Shown piece after piece: positions 39,802 through 48,580 of a stretch of DNA of 64,000 bases. The stretch is from DASRDS01 sp035570055 (lineage in GTDB: Bacteria > Gemmatimonadota > Gemmatimonadetes > Gemmatimonadales > Gemmatimonadaceae). Made by a program: the position numbers and the translations under genes. The notes below the pieces were generated by a model that saw only the letters and a program-made list of their open reading frames with translations, made no database searches and had not been told where the DNA came from. The stretch lies in contig DATMLM010000023.1 of assembly GCA_035570055.1 (NCBI GenBank), forward strand, positions 5,876 through 69,875. The letters run 5' to 3'. Numbering within the stretch: the first letter of the stretch is position 1; every line of letters starts with the position of its first letter.

Positions 39802-41337
39802 ATGATCAACTCTCCGATCGTGTTCGAGCTAGTCGCGGCTGGCCTGGCCGCGGTCGTCTTCTTCGGCCTCGTGTCGATGTTCGTCGGACGCTACAAACGC
39901 TGTCCGTCGAACATGATCCTGGTCGTGTCCGGCAACGTCGGCGAGGGCAGCGTCGCCAAGTGCATCTCGGGCGGTGGCACCTTCGTGTGGCCGGTGATTC
40001 AGGAGTATGCGTATCTCACGCTGGAACCGATCCGCATCGACGTGCCGCTGACCGACGCGCTGTCGCTCGAGAATATCCGGCTCAGCGTGCCGAGCGTGTT
40101 CACCGTCGCGGTGGGCACGGATAGCGAGATTCGCCAGAACGCGGCGATGCGGCTCCTCGGTCTCTCGTCCAAGGACATCCAGGAGACGGCACACGACATC
40201 ATCGTCGGGCAGATGCGGCAGGTGATCGCCGGCATGAAGATCGACGAGGTGGCGCGTGACCGTGATTCATTCCTGCATCGCATCCAGCATCAGCTGGAGC
40301 CAGAGCTCAAGAAGCTCGGGCTCGTGGTCATCAACGTGAACATCACCGACCTGAAAGACTCGGCCGGGTATCTGGAGGCACTCAGCAAGCAAGCCACGCA
40401 ACAGGCCATTCAACAAGCGCGCGGCGACGTCGCCGAGCAGGAAAAGCTCGGCGAGGTGCGGGTGGCGAGCGCGGTCCGCGACAAGACCGTGCAGGTCGCC
40501 GAGGCGGACAAGCAGCGGCAGCTCGGTCTCCGCGAGATGCAGCGCGACCAGGCCGTGCGCATGGCCGAGATGGACAAGGAGCAACAGGTGGCCGAGCAGA
40601 CCGCCGCGTACCAGCGGGAGGCCCAGGTCAAAGACGCCGATTTCAAGAAACGCGTCGCGGTCGCCGAGGCGGATGCGAAAGCCGTCGCTGGCGAGGCGCA
40701 GTCGCGGGCGTTGGTGGTTGCCGCGCAGGCGCAGTTGCAGGTCAAGACCGCCGAGTCGTTTCGGATCGGCGAGATCAGCAAGCGGGAGGCCGACGCGGCC
40801 GTTGCCGAGGCACAGAACCGCGCGATGGCCAAGGCCGCGGTGGCCGAGGCCGAGCGTGTAGAGGCCGAGCAGCGGGCGAAATTGGAGGCGCCCGCGAAGG
40901 CGGAGAAAGCGCGGACGATCGTCGAAGCGGAAGCGGCCGCCGAACGTCGTCGGATCGAGGCGAATGCCGAAGCGGCGGCGATCTACGCGAAGCTCGAAGC
41001 CGAGGCGCGCGGCCAGTTCGAGATCATGAGTAAGAAGGCGGACGGCCTAGCGCGTGTGGTGGCCGCCGCGGGTGGTGACGCGCGGGCCGCGTTTCAGTTG
41101 TTGATGGTCGAGCAAATTCCGATGCTGGCCGATAGCGCAGCCCGGGCGGTGCAGAACATCAAGTTCGACAAAGTTGTCGTGTGGGATAGTGGACATCCGA
41201 ATGGCGGTGCGGCGGGATTCGTTCAGAACGTCGCCCATGCTGTTCCGCCGATCATGCAGGTGCTCAAGGACGTGGCGGGCATTGATCTGCCGCCCGTGCT
41301 CGGCGCGCTGAAGGACGAGGCACTAGTCCAGAAGTAG
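39802..41337 (+). CDS. Flotillin family (SPFH domain) protein
   Basis: 511 residues from ATG 39802. N-terminal membrane segment (FELVAAGLAAVVFFGLVSMF), SPFH domain (about 35-230: GGGTFVWPVIQEYAYLTLEP, VPSVFTVAVGTDSEIRQNAA, AGMKIDEVARDRDSFLHRI, ELKKLGLVVINVNITDLKDS), then a long Ala/Glu/Arg coiled coil (about 240-430) with the EA-repeat style of flotillins. Such proteins (YuaG, YqiK) organise membrane microdomains and help handle membrane stress. Forms an operon with the NfeD-like gene. Its last 15 nt overlap the convergent acetyltransferase gene. Confidence 0.92.
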   Translation: MINSPIVFELVAAGLAAVVFFGLVSMFVGRYKRCPSNMILVVSGNVGEGSVAKCISGGGTFVWPVIQEYAYLTLEPIRIDVPLTDALSLENIRLSVPSVFTVAVGTDSEIRQNAAMRLLGLSSKDIQETAHDIIVGQMRQVIAGMKIDEVARDRDSFLHRIQHQLEPELKKLGLVVINVNITDLKDSAGYLEALSKQATQQAIQQARGDVAEQEKLGEVRVASAVRDKTVQVAEADKQRQLGLREMQRDQAVRMAEMDKEQQVAEQTAAYQREAQVKDADFKKRVAVAEADAKAVAGEAQSRALVVAAQAQLQVKTAESFRIGEISKREADAAVAEAQNRAMAKAAVAEAERVEAEQRAKLEAPAKAEKARTIVEAEAAAERRRIEANAEAAAIYAKLEAEARGQFEIMSKKADGLARVVAAAGGDARAAFQLLMVEQIPMLADSAARAVQNIKFDKVVVWDSGHPNGGAAGFVQNVAHAVPPIMQVLKDVAGIDLPPVLGALKDEALVQK

Positions 41338-41826
41338 GACCATCAGGGTGGTATCGAGCCACGCGCCATCATGCAGTTGGGCGCGTGGCTTGCGCCCGTA
41401 CTCGCGAAACTCGAATCGCTCATACAGGCTACGCGCCGGAGCGTTCTCCGCCGCCAACTCCAGTCCGACCCAGCGCAGCCCCAGGTTCCGCGCGTGTGCG
41501 ATGAGCCGTTCCATGATGCCATCGGCTACTCCAGCGCCACGCGCCGATGGCGTGACATACATGCCGACGATCTCTCCCCTATGGCGAACCGTCGTCCGGG
41601 TCTCGCGCAGGAGGGTGCCGATGCCAACCAAATTGTCTTGACTGAATGCGCCGATCGTGGCGTTGTCCGGCGTCGCCAGGCGAGCCGTGTATCCGTCGAG
41701 GGTGAGGGCTGACTCCTCCTCGATGGTGCTCTGAAAGGCGCGGGACGCCAGGCGCAGCCCCTCCAGGCGGAGGGCCCGGTACACGGCCGCGTCAGCTGGC
41801 GCTAAGCGGCGAAAGGTGACCTCCAT
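41323..41826 (-). CDS. GNAT family N-acetyltransferase
   Basis: 167 residues from ATG 41826 (MEVTFRRLAPADAAVYRALR). Acetyl-CoA binding motif A: GEIVGMYVTPSARGAGVADG, with the R-x-x-G-x-A pyrophosphate loop (ARGAGVA), then the motif B region LGLRWVGLELAAENAPARSL, YERFEF. Substrate unknown. Cytoplasmic. Its start codon lies inside the 3' arm of a perfect 14-bp hairpin following the TonB receptor gene, so translation is probably restrained unless the hairpin is melted. Ends 15 nt into the flotillin gene. Confidence 0.86.
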   Translation of the reverse strand: MEVTFRRLAPADAAVYRALRLEGLRLASRAFQSTIEEESALTLDGYTARLATPDNATIGAFSQDNLVGIGTLLRETRTTVRHRGEIVGMYVTPSARGAGVADGIMERLIAHARNLGLRWVGLELAAENAPARSLYERFEFREYGRKPRAQLHDGAWLDTTLMVLLLD

Positions 41827-41852
41827 CCCGCAAGCTACGCGGGATGGAGGTC
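41818..41852 (-). promoter_or_regulatory. 14-bp perfect hairpin covering the GNAT start codon
   Basis: GACCTCCATCCCGC and GCGGGATGGAGGTC pair perfectly around a 7-nt loop, six bases after the TonB receptor stop on the same strand. The ATG of the acetyltransferase is in the 3' arm. No run of T follows on either strand, so it is not a standard terminator. Confidence 0.75.
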
Positions 41853-41858
41853 GCCCAG

Positions 41859-44800
41859 CTAGAACGCGTAGTGCACGCCCACTTCCATTCGCCAGACGGA
41901 CGGCTCGAACACGCCGGTCCCGAAATCGGTCACCACTTGCTTCGGCGTCGGCGTGTACTGGTACGCGAACCGGTGATTCGCGGGGTCGAAGCCCTGCGTG
42001 TACAAGATGTCGGCGTCTTCGAACGGCGTGACCTGCTTGTACAGGCCCCAACCGCGATCGAGCAGGTTCGGCAGGTTGAAGATGTCCCACGAGAGCTCGA
42101 ACGACTGGCCAGCGACGTGGAAGTCTTTCGCGATCCGGGCGTTAATGATGTCCTGCCACGGATTGCGGCACGCGTTGCGGGCCATGATCGTCCCGCGGGC
42201 CGAGGCCAAGCACGAGATGGAATTGATGTAGGAATTGAGCTGATTCCACGCTTGCTGCTGCGCGGGGCCGGACACCACTTTCCCGGTTGCGTCAGTGAGG
42301 GTGATATCGTTGATGTTCTTGGGGACGTAGATCATGTTCGTCGTCCCGCCGGAGCTGACTCCCAGGCCGCTGACATCGCCGCTCACCGCGTACGAGTACG
42401 GCGTGCCCGACCGGCCGACGTAGAACATCGACCCCTTGATGCCGAGCGGGAAGACGTTCATGGCGCTGACCTTGATCTGGTTCGGCGTCGACCATTCCGA
42501 CGGCGTCAGCGGCCGGTTGAAGATCGTCGCGTTCCCACTCAGCTCGCTGTACTGGTAGTTCGAGGTGGCGATGCTCGACGAGAGCGACATCCGGTCGAAG
42601 CTCTGCGCGTAGGTGTACGACGCGTGGATCTCGCCGTACGATCCGAGCAACCAGCGCCCGAACGTCTTGCCGATCTGCGGCGTGATCGAGTAGCCGTAGT
42701 CACCGCTGCGGTTGATGCCCGTAATGATCGGCCCGAAGTTCGGGTTGAGGTGCGTCGGGTTGATGTAGTACTGGAACGGATCGGTCGGCTCGGAGCCGTA
42801 AATCGGCCGGTTGCCTTCGCCCGCGAGGTAGCCCTGCACCTTGATGTTCTGATCGATCAGATAGATCTGGTGCTCGGTGAGCGAGTACTGGCCATCGAGC
42901 TTGGCGATGAAGCCGTCGCCGAGCCGGCGATCGATGCCGAGCGACGACCGCCAGATCTGCGGGAACTGGACGTTGCTATTGAACGTGTTGATGGTCGGCA
43001 CGGGCGGCGAGGAGCCGGCGCCGCCGTTGCACTGCGTCGGCTGCGCGCTCGGCACCGGCGTGAAGTTCGGCACGACATTGCCACGGCACGTGAGCAAGGT
43101 CTGATCGACACCCGTATTGCTGTACGCGTCGGACAGCCAGACGAATGCCGGCCGGCCTTGGAACAGTCCGGTACCGCCGCGAATGATCGTCGAGTGGTCG
43201 CCGAGGATGTCGTAGTTGAAGCCGATGCGTGGTGAGAACTGGGCGTTGCCGTTGGGGAACGAGGCGGTATTGATGCCGGACTGCGAGAGCAGCGTGGGGT
43301 TCTGTTTCGGACCCGTCGGGATGAGCGGCACATCGACCCGGACTCCGCCCATCAGTGTCAGTCGATCACTTGGCGCCCACTGATCTTGGACATAGCCGCC
43401 GAGCTGGTTCGCGGTCCAGTTCGCGTAGGGGCCGCCCGGACGCAGCGGGAGCGCGATCTGGTACTCACTGGCATTGCCGGCGAGGAAACTCTGAACGGAC
43501 GTGAACGTCCACTGCCCGAATGCTTGCGGGAAGAAGTTGTTCTGGAACTGATAGAACTCGTTGTGCGTGCCGATGGTCAGGTGGTGATCGCCGAGCGCCA
43601 TCGTCAGGTTGTCGGTCAGCTCGATGATGTTCTGGTTCAGATTATTGTCCTGCGAGTACTCCTCGGCGCCGGCCACGTAGTAGCCGCTGGAGCCCGCGTC
43701 CGGCCCGGACGGTGTGGTGTACCGGACGGAGATTTGCGGAGAGTTGGAGTTGGGCGGCCGGTTGTCGCGGATCAGCATGCCCGAGACGATGAGGCTGTTC
43801 GAGAAAATGCCGCCGAACGTCGCGTCGTAGTTGAACCGCGTCGTCGAGTTCCAGTTCTTGATCTTGTAGCCATCCGACGAAAAGTCGTAGTTGCCGGACG
43901 TGATGTAGTTGCGATCGATGAAATCATTGTACCCGCTCGCGTAGTTCTCCGAGATCGTCATCGTGTTGCCCGGCGCGAGCTGAAAGTCCACTTTGCCGAA
44001 GATGATCGGATTCGGGTTGTTCAGATTTTGTTGGCTGAGCGTGCCGGGATTGACGCCGTACGAGGAGATCTTCTGGGCGATCTGTTGCGCGGCCGCCATC
44101 GAGTACCCGATCTGGTCGATGTTCTGCGTGTCGTTGGATCCCAGGGTCGGCGAGGTTGGCGACTGCAAGTAGCGGGTCTCGAACGCGACGAAGAAGTGGG
44201 CAACATTTCTCACGATCGGGCCGCTGAACGATCCACCGAAGTCGTGTTGCGCGAAGGGTGGGATGTGCTGGCCGAAAATGTTCTCGCCGACGAGGCTCTG
44301 ATTTCTGAAGTACTCGAGCAGCGAGCCGTGGAACTCGTTCGTGCCCGATCGCGTGACGACGTTCACGAGCCCGCCCGTGAATCCGCCGAGTCGGACGTCG
44401 TACGGCGCGATCTGCAGCTGTAACTGGTCGACGGCCTCGAGCGGGATCGCCCGCGCGTTGACCTGGCCGCCTGGCAGCCCGTTGTCGGCCAACCCGAACA
44501 GGTCGTTGTTGACGCTGCCGTCGATCAGAATGTTGTTGAAGCGATTGTTCTCGCCCGCGATCGAGAGACTGCCCTGCGAGAAGCTGACTTCCGGCGCCAT
44601 CTCGAGCAGGGCCTGGAAGTCGCGGTCGACCGACGGCGTCGAGTGGACCAGCGAATCGCTGATCGTGTACGATGCCCCGGTGCGGGTCGCGTCATCGAGC
44701 TCGGACTTGGGCACGGTCACTTGCACGGCCTGGAGCTCGACCGGTGACGCCGTCAGCGTGAAATCGCCGACGAAGCGTTGGCCGAGGACGAGAAAGATTC

Positions 44801-45101
44801 CGTTCAGCTGCTCGGGCCTGTAGCCGACCGTGCGGGCGATGAGGTGGTATGGTCCGCCGACTGGGACATTTTCGATCGCGTAGCGTCCCGTTGTTCCGGT
44901 CACGGAGCCCCACCGCTCGCCGGTGGCCGGGTTCGTCAGCAGTACCGTGACGTTGGGGAGTGGTTGCTTCTGCGCATTGAGAACGGTGCCTTGCACCGCT
45001 GCGGTGTACACACCTTGTGCGCGCGCCGTGACAGTAACGGCGAGCGACAGCGCGAACGCGAGAAGCGTTGCGCCCGCCCGACTAATGATACGCACCTGCA
45101 T
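41859..45101 (-). CDS. TonB-dependent receptor with carboxypeptidase regulatory-like domain (Oar-like)
   Basis: 1080 residues. Signal peptide (ATLLAFALSLAVTVTARAQG), CarboxypepD_reg domain (about 32-115: VQGTVLNAQKQPLPNVTVLL, GRYAIENVPVGGPYHLIART), plug domain (about 120-245, including NNILIDGSVNNDLFGLADNG and LGGFTGGLVNVVTRSGTNEF), then a long beta-barrel ending in the outer-membrane signature VWRMEVGVHYAF (terminal Phe). Oar-like receptors import or bind large substrates such as peptides or glycans with TonB energy. No SusD-like partner is next to it. Stop is followed by the perfect hairpin. Confidence 0.92.
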   Translation of the reverse strand: MQVRIISRAGATLLAFALSLAVTVTARAQGVYTAAVQGTVLNAQKQPLPNVTVLLTNPATGERWGSVTGTTGRYAIENVPVGGPYHLIARTVGYRPEQLNGIFLVLGQRFVGDFTLTASPVELQAVQVTVPKSELDDATRTGASYTISDSLVHSTPSVDRDFQALLEMAPEVSFSQGSLSIAGENNRFNNILIDGSVNNDLFGLADNGLPGGQVNARAIPLEAVDQLQLQIAPYDVRLGGFTGGLVNVVTRSGTNEFHGSLLEYFRNQSLVGENIFGQHIPPFAQHDFGGSFSGPIVRNVAHFFVAFETRYLQSPTSPTLGSNDTQNIDQIGYSMAAAQQIAQKISSYGVNPGTLSQQNLNNPNPIIFGKVDFQLAPGNTMTISENYASGYNDFIDRNYITSGNYDFSSDGYKIKNWNSTTRFNYDATFGGIFSNSLIVSGMLIRDNRPPNSNSPQISVRYTTPSGPDAGSSGYYVAGAEEYSQDNNLNQNIIELTDNLTMALGDHHLTIGTHNEFYQFQNNFFPQAFGQWTFTSVQSFLAGNASEYQIALPLRPGGPYANWTANQLGGYVQDQWAPSDRLTLMGGVRVDVPLIPTGPKQNPTLLSQSGINTASFPNGNAQFSPRIGFNYDILGDHSTIIRGGTGLFQGRPAFVWLSDAYSNTGVDQTLLTCRGNVVPNFTPVPSAQPTQCNGGAGSSPPVPTINTFNSNVQFPQIWRSSLGIDRRLGDGFIAKLDGQYSLTEHQIYLIDQNIKVQGYLAGEGNRPIYGSEPTDPFQYYINPTHLNPNFGPIITGINRSGDYGYSITPQIGKTFGRWLLGSYGEIHASYTYAQSFDRMSLSSSIATSNYQYSELSGNATIFNRPLTPSEWSTPNQIKVSAMNVFPLGIKGSMFYVGRSGTPYSYAVSGDVSGLGVSSGGTTNMIYVPKNINDITLTDATGKVVSGPAQQQAWNQLNSYINSISCLASARGTIMARNACRNPWQDIINARIAKDFHVAGQSFELSWDIFNLPNLLDRGWGLYKQVTPFEDADILYTQGFDPANHRFAYQYTPTPKQVVTDFGTGVFEPSVWRMEVGVHYAF

Positions 45102-45230
45102 ACCCTCCGGCTCGGAGAAAAAGTTGACCGTTGAGCAAGAGGGCCATGCTATACGCCGATAGCAGAATCCCAGAACGTGAGCGGCAACGACCTCGTAACG
45201 ATGTAGTTGTTCGCGGCGGCGCCGCGGTCG
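45102..45230 (-). promoter_or_regulatory. Upstream region of the TonB receptor gene
   Basis: 129 bp between the response regulator stop and the receptor start. GGAGGG lies just before the ATG, unusually close. No clear -35/-10 pair; nothing else seen. Confidence 0.3.
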
Positions 45231-45641
45231 TTAGCTCTTCTTCAGCGCCGGCATGCCTTCGAGCACGCGCTCGATGGTCGCGACGACCTCGCGCGGCGTG
45301 CACGGCTTCGCCAAGTAGGCGGCGCAGCCGGCCTCCGCGGCGCGCTCGGGCGCGGGCGGCACGGCGTACGCGGTGAGCGCGACAACGGGAATGCGTTGCG
45401 TCTCGGGATCGGCTTTGAGCCGTCGCGTCGCCTCGAACCCATCCATTTCGGGCAACGCGATGTCCATGAGAATGACGTCGATCGGTTCATGGCGGGCGAG
45501 CGCGAGCGCGGCGGCGCCAGTCGCCGCTTCGCGCACGTGGTATCCCACGTGACGGAGGTACGCGCCGTACATCACGCGCGTATCCTCGCTGTCATCCACG
45601 ACCAACACGGTGCGCGGAGACTCTGTCACGCGCTCGAGCAT
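45231..45641 (-). CDS. Single-domain response regulator (CheY-like receiver)
   Basis: 136 residues from ATG 45641, with ribosome site GAGGGAG at good distance. Full receiver: acidic pair in TVLVVDDSEDTRVMYGAYL, phosphoacceptor Asp in PIDVILMDIALPEMDGFEA, conserved Thr in VVALTAYAV, Lys in AAYLAKPCTPREVVATIERV. No output domain, so it signals through a partner, as CheY and DivK do. Its 5' leader carries a c-di-GMP-I-like riboswitch candidate. No histidine kinase nearby. Confidence 0.9.
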   Translation of the reverse strand: MLERVTESPRTVLVVDDSEDTRVMYGAYLRHVGYHVREAATGAAALALARHEPIDVILMDIALPEMDGFEATRRLKADPETQRIPVVALTAYAVPPAPERAAEAGCAAYLAKPCTPREVVATIERVLEGMPALKKS

Positions 45642-45663
45642 TGGCACTCCCTCAATCTGGCGA

Positions 45664-45765
45664 TACGTTCGGCGGCCGGACTGGCGTAGCGTCCACATGA
45701 ACGCCGTAGCCTCCAGAGCTTTGCGTCCCCGCCTTTCAGCGGGTCTGCCATTGTCGCGAGCACCC
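45664..45765 (-). promoter_or_regulatory. c-di-GMP-I (GEMM)-like riboswitch candidate
   Basis: On the minus strand, the 5' leader of the response regulator reads GGCAGACC (45749-45742), stem CCCGC-TGAAAG-GCGGG (GAAA-type loop), then GGGGACGCAAAGC (45730-45718), followed by GGCTACGG and later ACGCTACGCCAG and GCCGCCG. The order GGCAnACC, GAAA-capped stem, GGGACGCAAAGC is the core of the GEMM-I aptamer that binds cyclic di-GMP; the second half is less conserved than typical, so a variant class is possible. Confidence 0.65.
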
Positions 45766-45807
45766 CAGGAGGGACCCTCGACGCCTGTTTCGTGCGATTG
45801 CTCTTAC

Positions 45808-45835
45808 AATCTACCATCGCGGCAGAGGTCGACAA
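45808..45835 (-). promoter_or_regulatory. Promoter ahead of the riboswitch
   Basis: On the minus strand TTGTCG (45835-45830), 16 bp, TAGATT (45813-45808). The predicted start near 45801 leaves about 40 nt before the aptamer. Confidence 0.4.
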
Positions 45836-45863
45836 GCGGACAGTATGTCGCTTTCTTGTTGTT

Positions 45864-46313
45864 ATGTCGACATACACAAAGCCGGACGACGCCGAGCTGA
45901 AAACGCGGCTCACACCATTGCAGTACAAAGTCACGCAACACGAGGGAACGGAGCCACCGTTCCGCAACGAGTATTGGGATAACCACGACGCAGGCATATA
46001 TGTCGACGTGGTCTCCGGCGAACCACTTTTCAGTTCACTGGACAAGTTCGAATCCGGTACGGGGTGGCCGAGCTTCACGAAGCCCCTCGTTCCAGCCAAC
46101 GTACGGACGAAAGAAGACCGGCATTTGTTAATGAGCCGCACGGAAGTGCGCTCGGCCAACGCCGATTCGCACCTCGGGCACGTGTTTGACGATGGCCCGG
46201 CGCCGACTGGGCAACGATACTGTATGAACTCGGCATCGCTCCGATTCATCCCTGTCGATCGCCTCGAGGCCGAGGGCTATGGTCAGTTTCTGCCACTTTT
46301 TGCTCACCAGTAG
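45864..46313 (+). CDS. msrB: Peptide-methionine (R)-S-oxide reductase, single-cysteine type
   Basis: 149 residues from ATG 45864 (MSTYTKPDDAELKTRLTPLQ). MsrB blocks: YWDNHDAGIYVDVVSGEPLF, SSLDKFESGTGWPSFTKPL, VRSANADSHLGHVFDDGPAP, and the catalytic cysteine in RYCMNSASLRFIPVD. It lacks both zinc-binding CxxC pairs, and the usual recycling cysteine position reads SGTGWPSF (Thr), so it is probably a one-cysteine enzyme reduced by an external thiol. Repairs oxidised methionine in the cytoplasm. Overlaps the next gene by 35 nt. Confidence 0.93.
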   Translation: MSTYTKPDDAELKTRLTPLQYKVTQHEGTEPPFRNEYWDNHDAGIYVDVVSGEPLFSSLDKFESGTGWPSFTKPLVPANVRTKEDRHLLMSRTEVRSANADSHLGHVFDDGPAPTGQRYCMNSASLRFIPVDRLEAEGYGQFLPLFAHQ

Positions 46314-47142
46314 CGTCGTTTGGGCTGCCCAAACCGATACGATCACCGTTTTTGATGCCGGGAGTCTGGCGCTGCCGATCAAGGTCGCGCTGGACTCTTT
46401 TGCTGTTCGTACGCACACGGTCGTGCAGCAAGAGAACGCGGGGAGCCTGGAGACCGCCCGCAAGCTGACGGAGCTCGGGCGCATTCCCGATGTCATTGCG
46501 CTCGCGGACTACGAGGTCTTTCCGCGCTATCTCATGCCGATCCACGTGACCTGGTACGTCCAGTTCGCGCGGAATCGCATGGTGATCACATATTCCAAGA
46601 AGCAGATCACCGCGGCGAACTGGTTCGACGTGCTGACCAAGCCTGGCGTCGAGGTCGGGCGGAGCGATCCGAAGCTCGACCCGGCTGGATATCGGGCGCT
46701 GCTCGTGTGGCAGCTGGCCGAGCAGTACTACAAGCGCCCCGGGCTCGCGGACCGGCTGCTGGCTGCGGCACCGCCGCGCAATATGCGTCCCAAATCGGCC
46801 GATCTGACCGCGCTCGTGCAAACCGGCGACCTGGACTATGCATGGGAGTACGAATCGGTCGCGCAGGCCGCCGGGCTGTCCTACGTCGCGTTGCCGCACG
46901 AGATCGACCTCAGTGACGCAAAAGATTCGGCGTTCTACGCCGAGGCGAGCGTGCGTGTGGATACCGTGTTGGTTCGCGGTGAGCCGATCGTGTATGGGCT
47001 TTCGATTCCAGCACATGCGCCACACCCGGGTCCGGCGAATGCCTTTGTGCGGTTTCTGCTTTCGGCCGACGGACGGGCGATTCTGCGGCGGGAACATCTC
47101 GATGCCCTGGACGCGCCCATAACGGTCGGCCAGCGGCCATAG
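46279..47142 (+). CDS. Extracellular solute-binding protein, molybdate/tungstate WtpA-like
   Basis: 287 residues from ATG 46279 inside the end of msrB (CGAGGGCT before it), giving the signal peptide MVSFCHFLLTSSVVWA. Binding-protein features: TITVFDAGSLALPIKVALDS, FPRYLMPIHVTWYVQFARNR, VEVGRSDPKLDPAGYRALLV, LDYAWEYESVAQAAGLSYV. The GRSDPxLDPAGYR block and AGSL opening are characteristic of WtpA/ModA-like periplasmic proteins. The matching permease and ATPase genes are absent from the window, so it may work with a distant transporter. The tie to msrB is unexpected. Confidence 0.82.
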   Translation: MVSFCHFLLTSSVVWAAQTDTITVFDAGSLALPIKVALDSFAVRTHTVVQQENAGSLETARKLTELGRIPDVIALADYEVFPRYLMPIHVTWYVQFARNRMVITYSKKQITAANWFDVLTKPGVEVGRSDPKLDPAGYRALLVWQLAEQYYKRPGLADRLLAAAPPRNMRPKSADLTALVQTGDLDYAWEYESVAQAAGLSYVALPHEIDLSDAKDSAFYAEASVRVDTVLVRGEPIVYGLSIPAHAPHPGPANAFVRFLLSADGRAILRREHLDALDAPITVGQRP

Positions 47143-47209
47143 CGAGCGGGGCCCGGACGCTACGCGCAAGGGGTGATCTCGCCACTTGCCCCTGGGGGGC
47201 GGCGGATCA

Positions 47210-48571
47210 ATGTTGGGTCTTACGATGCCACTCGACATGATGACCGGCCTCGCCGGAGTGTCGGCCGGCGCGCGACGCGCGACCGCGCACGAGGGGTTCT
47301 TTGCGGTTCTCAGGGATTTGGCCGAGGCAGGCCAGGCACGCGGCCTCGACGGCGCGGCCATTGAGCAGGAACCAGCCTGGCGTGTCACGATGGCCGGACT
47401 GGTCACCATGCGGTTGGTCGACCGCTGGGCGAACAGTCGAGCGCCCGCGGTGCCCACGCCGACGCTGGAAGAGATCGAGGCCGTGCAGCGCGCGGTCATC
47501 GCGTGCGAGGCGGGGCCCATCCCGAACATCCTCACGGGCATGGTGCTCGCCGTCACGCGCTGGTGGGCGCGGCGGTCGCCGGTCGTGCTGACCAGCGTTC
47601 TCGCCTACGCGCGGTTGCTCGACGGCGACGATCAGCAGAACTGGAAGCTCGCCGAGGACGTCTACTTCACGTTCCTCACGCATGCGCGCACCGCCGACGA
47701 GTTCGAGCTCGTGCCCAATGCCTCGGTGCGTCTCGGCCGGTGCCGGCGCTACCTGGGCAGGCTCGCCGATGCGTCGGCGGCGTACGAGATGGCGGTCGAT
47801 GCGGCGAGCAGCGTCGGCGACGCGTACAACGCGCTGCTCGGTCGCATCGGCGCGGCGTCGGTCGTACGGCTGCGCGGCGATCTGCCGGCGGCCGAAGCGC
47901 TCCTCGACGTCGTGATCGAGGATGCACGTGCGATGTCGAATCAGCATCCGTCCTACTTCGAGACGTTGGCGCGGGCGCTGCACGAGCGAGCCTACGTCGC
48001 GTACGAGCGGGAGCAGTTCGAGTGCGCGTTGACGCACCTCCATGAAGCCATGCGCGCATACACCGAGGACCGGCTGCGGGACAATGCGCTCCATGACGTT
48101 GCCCAGGTCCTGATCGACTTGGGTCACCGCGATGCGGGGCGCGATGCGTTGCTCGTGCTGCGCGCGGCCGCATCCTCGCCCGCGCAACGCTGGCTGGCCA
48201 CCATCAATCTCCTGGAGATGGCCAGCGGTGACGGGCACGAGGTGGTCTTCGATCGGTTCGCGCGCGAGCTCTCCGCGGTGAAGACGCTGCCGCCGTACCT
48301 CGCGGCTCGGTATTACCTGAAGCTCGGCGATGGGTATCGACGCTTCGGCCACGCGGCTGCCTCGCGCAATGCGCTGGCGCGAGCGATTCATATCGCCGAG
48401 CAGCATCGATTTAATCAAGTTTTGATCATGGCGGAGCAACTCAGCGCGGCGCCGGTCTTGGCTACGCCGGATGCACGACGCCTTACTCAACCGCCCACAT
48501 CGGCCGTCGCCCGGGTCGCGAACTTCGTCCGGGAGCTACGAGAGCTAGCGACTGCTGGGGAGGCCGACTGA
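47210..48571 (+). CDS. Cytoplasmic TPR-like helical repeat protein
   Basis: About 453 residues from ATG 47210 (TTG 47186 is an alternative). From about residue 105 on there are helix pairs of TPR-like spacing: NASVRLGRCRRYLGRLADA, AASVVRLRGDLPAAEALLDV, ALHERAYVAYEREQFECALT, HDVAQVLIDLGHRDAGRDAL, RYYLKLGDGYRRFGHAAASR. The N-terminal part (EGFFAVLRDLAEAGQARG, AGLVTMRLVDRW) looks like a separate helical domain of the kind found ahead of TPRs in some regulators. No signal peptide or DNA-binding motif. Function unknown. Ends nine bases before a convergent lipoprotein gene. Confidence 0.7.
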   Translation: MLGLTMPLDMMTGLAGVSAGARRATAHEGFFAVLRDLAEAGQARGLDGAAIEQEPAWRVTMAGLVTMRLVDRWANSRAPAVPTPTLEEIEAVQRAVIACEAGPIPNILTGMVLAVTRWWARRSPVVLTSVLAYARLLDGDDQQNWKLAEDVYFTFLTHARTADEFELVPNASVRLGRCRRYLGRLADASAAYEMAVDAASSVGDAYNALLGRIGAASVVRLRGDLPAAEALLDVVIEDARAMSNQHPSYFETLARALHERAYVAYEREQFECALTHLHEAMRAYTEDRLRDNALHDVAQVLIDLGHRDAGRDALLVLRAAASSPAQRWLATINLLEMASGDGHEVVFDRFARELSAVKTLPPYLAARYYLKLGDGYRRFGHAAASRNALARAIHIAEQHRFNQVLIMAEQLSAAPVLATPDARRLTQPPTSAVARVANFVRELRELATAGEAD

Positions 48572-48580
48572 GCGATTAGG

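Noticed and set aside
41844..43235. 463-codon plus-strand frame
   Set aside because: Lies opposite the TonB receptor, which has a complete family signature; shadow of its codon bias.
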